A DNA stretch of 64,000 bases, taken from Phycisphaerae bacterium (GTDB lineage Bacteria; Planctomycetota; Phycisphaerae; Phycisphaerales; Phycisphaeraceae). Shown here piece after piece: positions 57,739 through 64,000 of the stretch. Under the pieces are notes generated by a model that ran no database searches, was not told where the DNA came from, and saw only the letters and a list, made by a program, of their open reading frames with translations. Both the position numbers and the translations under genes were made by a program. Numbering within the stretch: position 1 is the stretch's first letter; each line of letters starts with the position of its first letter. The DNA lies in the NCBI GenBank assembly GCA_030432595.1, contig JAUIGU010000013.1, positions 1 through 64,000 of the forward strand, given 5' to 3'.

Positions 57739-60700
57739 ATGCCATTTCGCCCAGTTTCACGCCAGCCCCAGCAAGGCCGGGACGTTCCGTCGTTGTTTGA
57801 AGCGCTCGAACCGCGGGTGCTGCTCAACGCCGACCCCTTTGCCAACCCCGAGATCATTAACGCTGTCGCCGACACGCCGATCAGCATCGACGTCGTCGCC
57901 AACGACACCGACGCCGACGGCGACCCGCTGACCGTCGCCGCGCTGCCCGTGCCCACCACCTTCGGCACGGCCGAGATCGTCGGCAACGAAGTCCTCTACA
58001 CCCCCAACCCGGGCTTCACCGGCCAGGACCACTTCGCCTACACCGTCGAAGACGGCAACGGCGGCAGCGACGGCGCGACCGTGATCATCCTCGTCGCGCC
58101 CTCGGCCGACAACACCCGCCCTTACGCCGAGCAGGACGAACTTCCCGTCACCAACGACGGCAACCCCGTGCTGCTCGACGTGCTCGCCAACGACACCGAC
58201 GACGACGGCGACCCGCTGATCCTCTCGGCCATCACGGTTCCGCCGCCCAACGGCACCGCCACCATCGTCGGCAACCAGGTGCAGTACACACCTAATCCCG
58301 GGTTCAACGGGCAGGACTACTTCGCCTACGCCATCTCCGACGGGCGCGGCGGCTCCGACGGCGCAACCGCCATCCTCCAAGTCACCGGCGGCGGTGGCCC
58401 CAACACCAACCCCTTCGCCGGACAGGACGAACTCGACGTGCTGTACGAAGGCACGCCCGTCCTGCTCGACGTGCTCGCCAACGACTTCGACGCCGACGGC
58501 GACCCGCTGAGCATCACCGCCATCACCGTCCCGCCGCCCAACGGCACCGCGACGCTCGTCGGCAACCTGGTGCAGTACACGCCCAACCCCGGGTTCACCG
58601 GCCAAGACTACTTCGGCTACAGCATCGCCGACGGCAACGGCGGCGCCGACGGCGCGACCGCGATCCTCCAGGTCACCACCGGCAGCGCGCCCAACACGAA
58701 TCCCTTCGCCGGGCAAGACGAGGTCAACGTCACCAACGACGGCACCCCCGCGACGATCGACGTGCTCGCCAACGACACCGACGCCGACGGCGACACGCTC
58801 ACCATCTCGGCCATCACCGTGCCACCGCCCAACGGCACCGCGGTCATCGTCGACAACCAAGTCGAGTACACGCCCAACCCCGGGTTCACCGGCCAAGACT
58901 ACTTCGGCTACAGCATCTCTGATGGCAACGGCGGCACGGACGGCGCGACGGCCGTGATCCAGGTCTCGCCCCAGCCCAACCGCGACCCTGTCGCCGTCGA
59001 CGACGACACCACCGTGCAGCAGGGCCTGGGCACCGTGCCGATCGACGTCCTGCCCAACGATTCGGACCCCGACAGTGATCCACTCGACGTCGTCAGCATC
59101 ACCCAGCCCGACCACGGCAGCGCGACGCTCAACAGCGACGTCATCTTCTACACCCCCGACCCCGGCTACACCGGCCCCGACAGCCTTGACTACACCATCA
59201 CCGACAACCGCGGCGGCACGGCCACGGCGACCCTGAACATCACCGTCGTCGCCGCCCCCAACACCGACCCCGTCGCCAACGACGACACCGCCACCGTTGA
59301 CCGAGGCAGCACGGACAACGTCCTCGACGTGCTCGCCAACGACGACGACTTCGACGGCGACCCGCTCACGCTCGTGTCGGTGACGCAGCCCACGAACGGC
59401 ACCGCCGCGCTCGGCACCGGCATCCACGCGGGCAAAGTCCTCTACACGCCCGACCCGGGTTACGACGGCCCCGACAGCTTCACCTACACCCTCGACGACG
59501 GCAACGGCGGCACCGCCACCGGAACCGTGAACCTCACCGTCAACCCGCCCGCCAACACCGACCCCGACGCGGTCGACGACAACGTCGCGGTCGAGCAGGA
59601 CTCCGGCATTGCGGTGTTCGACGTGCTCGCCAACGACACCGACGACGACGGCGACCCGCTCACGATCACCGCCGTCACCCAGGGCGCCCACGGCAGCGTC
59701 GCCCTCGGTGCCGGCGCGGACGCCGGCAAAATCCTCTACACCGCGCAGTCCGGCTACAGCGGCCCCGACACGTTCACCTACACCATTGAAGACGGCAACG
59801 GCGGCAGCGACACCGCGACCGTCAACGTCGACGTCACCCCGGTCAACCGCGGCGTCATCGCGCTGGGCTCGGACGTCTACTTCGTCGATGAAGACGCCGG
59901 CACGCTGACCTTCTCCATCGTCCGCACCGGCGGCACCGACGGCGTGGTCACCGCGCAGTACCTCACCGTCGATGACACCGCGGTGGAGGGCGAGGACTAC
60001 GTCGGCTTCAACGCGATCGCGACCTTCGCCGACGGGCAGAGCGAAGTCTTCGTCGATATCCCGATCCTCAACGACGACGACGACGAGCCGACCGAGTTCT
60101 TCGCGATCTCGCTCAACGCCGTGGGCGGCGGGGTCGGCCTGGGCGGGCCGCGCACCGCGAACGTGTCCATCCTCGACGACGACCTGCCGCTGGTCGGCGA
60201 CGGGCTCAACGCCATCTACTGGAGCAACCAGGACTTCACCGGCAACACCATCGAACGCATCGACCCGCAGGTGAACTTCGACTGGGGTCTCGGCGGGCCG
60301 GGCCTGCTCTTCGGCGGCGACACCTTCAGCGCCCGCTGGACCGGACAGGTGCTCATCCCCGAGTCCGGCACGTACACCTTCGCGACCAACTCCGACGACG
60401 GCATCCGCCTGTGGGTCAACCGCGAACTGCTCATCGACAACTGGACGCTCCACGCCGAGACGCGCGACACCGGCACGATCAACCTCTCGGCCGGGCAGCT
60501 CGTGGACATCCAGGTGGACTTCTTCGAGCGCACTGGCAACGCTGTCGCCGAGCTGTTCTGGACCGTGCCGGGTCAGGCCGAGACGCTGATCCCCACCGCC
60601 GCGTTGTTCAGCACCGACATCGAGCCGATCGATCCCAACGACGGCCGGGTGACACTCCAGGCCGAGACAGTCGTGTCGGGGCTCAGCTCGCCGATCGCCG

Positions 60701-61923
60701 TCGAGTTCGCCCCCAACGGCGACATGTTCATCGCGCAGAAGAACGGCGTGGTCCGCGTGTTCAGCGGCGGGCAGTTGTTGTCCACGCCGTTCGTTGACCA
60801 CTCCGTAGCCGTCAACAACGTGCGCGACCGTGGCCTGCTCGACATCGCACTGCACCCCGACTTCCCCAACACGCCGTACGTCTACCTGCTCTACACCTAC
60901 GACCCGCCGGAGACGCAGGGCCAGTCCGGCCTGGCCGCGCCCGACCAGACCGGCAACCGCCCGGCCCGCCTCTCACGCTTCACCGCCGACCCGAGCACCG
61001 GCTACCGCACCGCCGTCCCCGGCTCGGAGGTCGTGATCCTCGGCACCAACTCGACGTGGGACAACATCTCCCGCCCGGACCTCGACTCGACCAACAACTT
61101 CAGCATCCCGCCCTCGGGCTTCGATGAAAACGGCGAACCGATCCAGGACTACCTCGCCTCCGACTCGCAGTCGCACACCGTCGGCTCGCTCGAGTTCGCG
61201 CTGGACGGCACGCTCTTCGTCTCCGTCGGCGACGGCACGTCCTACGGCGGCGTCGACCCCCGCACCGACCGCGTCCAGTCCATCGACAACCTCTCGGGCA
61301 AGATCCTCCGCATCGACCCCATCACCGGCGACGGCATCGCCGACAACCCGTTCTACAACGGCGACCCCGACGCCAACCGCTCCAAGGTCTTCGCCTTCGG
61401 CGTCCGCAACGCCTTCCGCATCGCGCTCGAGCCAACCTCCGGCGACCTTTACATCGGCGACGTCGGGTGGAACACCTGGGAAGAGATCAACGTCAGTTCC
61501 TTCGCCGGCGGCGGCGGTGAGAATTTCGGTTGGCCCTACTACGAGGGCGCGGTCGGCGGCAGCCTGCAGACCGGCGGGTACAAGAACCTGCCCACCGCCC
61601 AAGCCTTCTACGCCTCCAACCCCGACGTGACCGCGCCGATCTGGGCCCGCGACCACGCCGGCAGCGGCAGCTCGATCGTGCTCGGCGATTTCTACACCGG
61701 CACGACCTACGTCGGCTACGAGGACACGCTCTTCTTCACCGACTTCAACCGCCCGACCATCCAGGCCATCGTTTTCAACCCCGACGGCTCGATCCAGCAG
61801 ATCGTCGATGTGACCACGCCCATCGGCGCGGTCGTCGAGATGTCGATGGGCCTGGACGACCACATGTACTACGTCGACCTGGTCGGCGGCGTCGTGGGCC
61901 GGTTCGTGCAGCCGGGCAACTGA
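57739..61923 (+). CDS. LEPR-XLL giant surface protein: seven cadherin-like repeats, Calx-beta, PA14 and sugar-dehydrogenase domains
   Basis: Residues 19-30 read LFEALEPRVLLN, the LEPR-XLL motif that marks large planctomycete surface proteins. Seven tandem repeats of about 95 residues follow (about 32-690). Each has an N-D-x-D-x-D-G-D-P-L calcium-type loop and a Y-T-P-x-P-G-F/Y-x-G-x-D strand. A Calx-beta domain (about 695-815) contains VEGEDYVGFNA. A PA14 domain (about 818-960) contains SGTYTFATNSDDGIRLWVN. The C-terminal region (about 975-1394) is a glucose/sorbosone-dehydrogenase-type propeller: SSPIAVEFAPNGDMFIAQKN, GLLDIALHPDF, FGVRNAFRIALEP and GDVGWNTWEEIN. Adhesion and sugar binding or oxidation at the surface are inferred. 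Confidence 0.9.
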   Translation: MPFRPVSRQPQQGRDVPSLFEALEPRVLLNADPFANPEIINAVADTPISIDVVANDTDADGDPLTVAALPVPTTFGTAEIVGNEVLYTPNPGFTGQDHFAYTVEDGNGGSDGATVIILVAPSADNTRPYAEQDELPVTNDGNPVLLDVLANDTDDDGDPLILSAITVPPPNGTATIVGNQVQYTPNPGFNGQDYFAYAISDGRGGSDGATAILQVTGGGGPNTNPFAGQDELDVLYEGTPVLLDVLANDFDADGDPLSITAITVPPPNGTATLVGNLVQYTPNPGFTGQDYFGYSIADGNGGADGATAILQVTTGSAPNTNPFAGQDEVNVTNDGTPATIDVLANDTDADGDTLTISAITVPPPNGTAVIVDNQVEYTPNPGFTGQDYFGYSISDGNGGTDGATAVIQVSPQPNRDPVAVDDDTTVQQGLGTVPIDVLPNDSDPDSDPLDVVSITQPDHGSATLNSDVIFYTPDPGYTGPDSLDYTITDNRGGTATATLNITVVAAPNTDPVANDDTATVDRGSTDNVLDVLANDDDFDGDPLTLVSVTQPTNGTAALGTGIHAGKVLYTPDPGYDGPDSFTYTLDDGNGGTATGTVNLTVNPPANTDPDAVDDNVAVEQDSGIAVFDVLANDTDDDGDPLTITAVTQGAHGSVALGAGADAGKILYTAQSGYSGPDTFTYTIEDGNGGSDTATVNVDVTPVNRGVIALGSDVYFVDEDAGTLTFSIVRTGGTDGVVTAQYLTVDDTAVEGEDYVGFNAIATFADGQSEVFVDIPILNDDDDEPTEFFAISLNAVGGGVGLGGPRTANVSILDDDLPLVGDGLNAIYWSNQDFTGNTIERIDPQVNFDWGLGGPGLLFGGDTFSARWTGQVLIPESGTYTFATNSDDGIRLWVNRELLIDNWTLHAETRDTGTINLSAGQLVDIQVDFFERTGNAVAELFWTVPGQAETLIPTAALFSTDIEPIDPNDGRVTLQAETVVSGLSSPIAVEFAPNGDMFIAQKNGVVRVFSGGQLLSTPFVDHSVAVNNVRDRGLLDIALHPDFPNTPYVYLLYTYDPPETQGQSGLAAPDQTGNRPARLSRFTADPSTGYRTAVPGSEVVILGTNSTWDNISRPDLDSTNNFSIPPSGFDENGEPIQDYLASDSQSHTVGSLEFALDGTLFVSVGDGTSYGGVDPRTDRVQSIDNLSGKILRIDPITGDGIADNPFYNGDPDANRSKVFAFGVRNAFRIALEPTSGDLYIGDVGWNTWEEINVSSFAGGGGENFGWPYYEGAVGGSLQTGGYKNLPTAQAFYASNPDVTAPIWARDHAGSGSSIVLGDFYTGTTYVGYEDTLFFTDFNRPTIQAIVFNPDGSIQQIVDVTTPIGAVVEMSMGLDDHMYYVDLVGGVVGRFVQPGN

Positions 61924-61936
61924 ACCCACCGGGTTT

Positions 61937-61961
61937 AGCGGGCGACGCGCAGCGTCCCGCT
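61937..61961. terminator. hairpin between convergent genes
   Basis: AGCGGG(CG)ACGC-GCA-GCGTCCCGCT is a ten-pair stem with a two-base bulge, 14 bases after the plus-strand stop and 31 bases after the minus-strand one. It lacks a good T run in either direction; a bidirectional terminator is possible. Confidence 0.45.
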
Positions 61962-61991
61962 CAAACGCGCCCGCCCATCGGCAACACAGCA

Positions 61992-63338
61992 CTACTCCGC
62001 ACGGCTTCCACTCGGAATATCGCGCCCGTGCGGGTCGGTGACCGGCCCGGTCGGCGGCTCGACCGCGACGTGCTCAAACTGCTCGGCCGGTTCGTGCACA
62101 TGATCGGCGCGAAGCTGCGTGTGGTCCACCAGGTACGTCTCCCACAACCGGTGCCTGCGGACCAGGTCTCTTGCGCGTGATTGTCCCGAGGCAGTCAAGG
62201 CCAGGCCGTCCGGCGTTTCTTCGACGAGCGCCACGCGACGCGCGTCGATCAACGCACGCTCCATCCACGCCGCCGGCAACAGCGGCCGCAGCGCCTCGAC
62301 GTCCACCGCGGCACGCCCCTGCTCGCCGAATCGATAAAGCGTGGTGAGCAGGTCTTCGAGCGCGATGCTGCGCCCCAGCTTCTTGCGTCGCCACGCCTTG
62401 GCGATCACGCCGTGCGACGGCGACGCGAGCGCCGCGACGCCCAGGAACACGCCGCCCGCCACCGCCATCGTGCCCGCGGCGTTCCAGTCCGGCACGGCCA
62501 CCGCCTCGGGCAGCCACGGCCCCAGCGCCGCCGGAACCGCGGTCGCGCCCCAGTAACCCCCGACCCCGCACAGCACCGCGACCACCACGCTCAGCGCGAT
62601 CTGTGTGCTCAACTTGTCCGTGAGCAGCCGCGCCGTTGCCGCCGGGCAGATCAGCATCGCGATCACGAGGATCGACCCCACCGCCTCAAAACTCGCCACC
62701 GTCGCCGCCGCCACGAACACCATCAGCACGTAGTGCAGCACCCCGGCCGGGTAGCCCTGCGTCGTTGCCAAAGCCGGGTCGAACGCCGCGATCCGCAACT
62801 CTTTAAACAGCAAAACCACCAACGCCACGGCCAGCACCAGCATCACGCTCAGCGTCACCGTCTCGCGCGGCAGCTCGCCCAGCGTCTCCCACGAGAACAA
62901 CGCCGCCCACGTGTCCGGCGGAAACCAGAACAACGTCTCCAACTGACCGTGCAACACGCAGTCCGCGTCAAGATCCACGTGTCGTGCCGCGGCGCGCTCC
63001 AAGAGCAACACGCCCAGCGCGAACAGGATCGAAAACACCACGCCCATCGCCGCGCCCGACTCGACCCGCCCGAGCTTCTTCACCACCTCGACCAGCACCA
63101 CCGTCGCCACCCCCGCCAGCGCCGCGCCGACGAACATCGGCCACGACGCCCGCGTGCCCGCCACCAGAAACGCAACCACCAGCCCCGGCAACACCGAGTG
63201 CGAGATCGCGTCGCCCATCAGGCTCAACCGCCGCAGCACCAGAAAGTTGCCCAGCACGCCACACGTCACCGCCGCCAGCGTGCCGGTCAGCATCGGCAGC
63301 AGGTTCACGCTGATGAAGCCGTGGACTTCGGGGCTCAC
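61992..63338 (-). CDS. metal ABC-transporter permease fused to a DtxR-like domain
   Basis: The N-terminal about 300 residues form an ABC-3 family permease (ZnuB/MntB/SitD type) with eight or nine helices. GNFLVLRRLSLMGDAISHSV is the motif contacting the ATPase, and SFEAVGSILVIAMLICPAAT is the core helix. The C-terminal about 130 residues are a winged-helix DtxR/MntR-like domain: DLLTTLYRFGEQGRAAVDVE, then RRHRLWETYLVDHTQLRADH and VHEPAEQFEHV, the metal-binding/dimerisation part. A permease with a fused metal-sensor domain may be gated by Mn, Fe or Zn, rather than regulating transcription. GTG start overlapping the upstream stop. The last 20 residues are truncated relative to full DtxR repressors. 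Confidence 0.92.
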   Translation of the reverse strand: MSPEVHGFISVNLLPMLTGTLAAVTCGVLGNFLVLRRLSLMGDAISHSVLPGLVVAFLVAGTRASWPMFVGAALAGVATVVLVEVVKKLGRVESGAAMGVVFSILFALGVLLLERAAARHVDLDADCVLHGQLETLFWFPPDTWAALFSWETLGELPRETVTLSVMLVLAVALVVLLFKELRIAAFDPALATTQGYPAGVLHYVLMVFVAAATVASFEAVGSILVIAMLICPAATARLLTDKLSTQIALSVVVAVLCGVGGYWGATAVPAALGPWLPEAVAVPDWNAAGTMAVAGGVFLGVAALASPSHGVIAKAWRRKKLGRSIALEDLLTTLYRFGEQGRAAVDVEALRPLLPAAWMERALIDARRVALVEETPDGLALTASGQSRARDLVRRHRLWETYLVDHTQLRADHVHEPAEQFEHVAVEPPTGPVTDPHGRDIPSGSRAE

Positions 63339-64000
63339 GCGTCGCCCCTTTCCGCGTCGGCGACGCCGGCCGGCACGACGATGCCGCGCGCTTCCAGCGC
63401 GCTCTCCAACTCGTCGACCAGCGTCGGCGTCAGCACGTGCTCGACCTGGTCGACCGACCAGTCCACGTGGCTGGGCGCGACGTCCGCGTAGCTAATGAGA
63501 TACTGCTCCCAGAGGTGGTGGTTGCGGTTCACCCGCCGCCCGCTGGTGAGGCCTTGCGCGTTCACGCGCAGCGCGCTGCCGGTCCACGACGCCTCGCCCC
63601 GCTGGCGCAGCCGCAGCATGACCAGCGGCCGCAGCCACCGCGCCCACCCGCGCTCCAGCGCAATGCTGTCCACCACCCCGCCCGGCAGCGTCGCGACGTC
63701 CAGCCCTGCGTCGCCGCGCGGGCTGCGCTCGTATGCGGCTTCCAACAAGTGATCCCCCGCGATGCGCAGCCGCAACTGCACCCGCCGCCACACCGTTGCC
63801 ACCACGCCCCGCCGCGGCGCAAACAGCATGCTCACTACGAACACCCCACCCGCCCCGAGCACAATCACCGAGCCGGCGGGGTAGCCGGGCAAAAGTGCCG
63901 ACACCGCCGCGCCGACGTACCCGCACACCGCGCCCAGCGCGCCCGACAACACGACCAGCACCGGCAGCCGGTCCGTCCAGAACCGCGCGGACACCGGCGG
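63335..64000 (-). CDS. second metal ABC-transporter permease fused to a DtxR-like domain (5' end outside window)
   Basis: Only the C-terminal part is present. The first 70 visible residues are the last permease helices (VLVVLSGALGAVCGYVGAAV and GSVIVLGAGGVFVVSMLF, then APRRGV). The next about 140 residues are a DtxR-like domain: DHLLEAAYERSPRGDAGLD for the helix-turn-helix, then NHHLWEQYLISYADVAPSHV and DWSVDQVEHVLTP for the metal-binding dimerisation part. It is similar in plan to the downstream permease, so the operon has two permeases, both with fused sensors. ATPase and binding-protein genes should lie upstream, outside the window. Confidence 0.9.
   Translation of the reverse strand, partial: PPVSARFWTDRLPVLVVLSGALGAVCGYVGAAVSALLPGYPAGSVIVLGAGGVFVVSMLFAPRRGVVATVWRRVQLRLRIAGDHLLEAAYERSPRGDAGLDVATLPGGVVDSIALERGWARWLRPLVMLRLRQRGEASWTGSALRVNAQGLTSGRRVNRNHHLWEQYLISYADVAPSHVDWSVDQVEHVLTPTLVDELESALEARGIVVPAGVADAERGDA

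Noticed and set aside
57757-60855. A 1032-codon open frame on the minus strand opposite the giant repeat protein
   Set aside because: It is the antisense of seven cadherin-like repeats whose GC-rich codon pattern removes stops; its translation is Val/Gly/Asp-rich with no domain, and the plus-strand protein is clearly real.

Overview
The window is high-GC chromosomal DNA that most resembles a planctomycete, probably class Phycisphaerae. I infer this from family content: many PEP-CTERM secreted proteins, dockerin-like EF-hand modules ending in an 'L-x-NWG' pattern, an N-terminal LEPR-XLL motif on a giant cadherin-like protein, a MoxR/DUF58/BatA operon, and many GC-rich palindromic intergenic repeats. 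No rRNA or taxonomic marker is present, so the assignment is an inference.

Layout. 1-6.5 kb: housekeeping and small genes (panC, rplU, an isolated nuoA, an RRM RNA-binding protein, a secreted secretin-domain-like protein) separated by palindromic repeats, then a divergent membrane-anchored von Willebrand A protein. 6.7-18.6 kb: eight same-strand genes, every junction a stop/start overlap. They encode a double-GTPase-like P-loop protein, a GAP1-N2-like transmembrane protein, two coiled-coil envelope proteins (405 and 1001 aa), a GYF-domain polytopic membrane protein, a MotA/TolQ/ExbB-like channel and two different MotB/TolR-like single-pass proteins. This is the best candidate for an undescribed system: a GTPase-controlled, probably ion-driven envelope machine related to predicted GTPase-centred conflict systems. 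18.7-26.7 kb: tRNA-Pro(CGG), an NfeD-class membrane protease, a dihydroorotate-dehydrogenase-like protein, a 2-oxoacid dehydrogenase E2, a GAF-SpoIIE phosphatase and mutM, which carries an in-frame palindromic repeat. 26.9-32.5 kb: a MoxR-DUF58-BatA operon interrupted by two foreign-looking small genes.

32.7-41.2 kb: nine secreted proteins, most with PEP-CTERM tails, the last five a tandem paralogous family. 41.8-56.1 kb (minus strand): a cytoplasmic GH10 xylanase, then a complete-looking exopolysaccharide operon transcribed from 56.1 down to 43.3 kb (GT4, nucleotidyltransferase, epimerase, aminotransferase, initiating sugar transferase, WecG-type transferase, flippase, O-antigen ligase/polymerase, deacetylase, Wzc-like protein with an altered P-loop). 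56.6-61.9 kb: a secreted beta-helix protein and a 1394-aa LEPR-XLL/cadherin-like/Calx-beta/PA14/sugar-dehydrogenase fusion. 62-64 kb: two metal ABC-transporter permeases, each fused to a DtxR-like domain; the second runs off the window.

The gene set fits a cell investing heavily in its envelope and surface: secreted matrix proteins, exopolysaccharide assembly, and a multi-component envelope machine. Family names come from recognised motifs and remembered families; no database search was possible.
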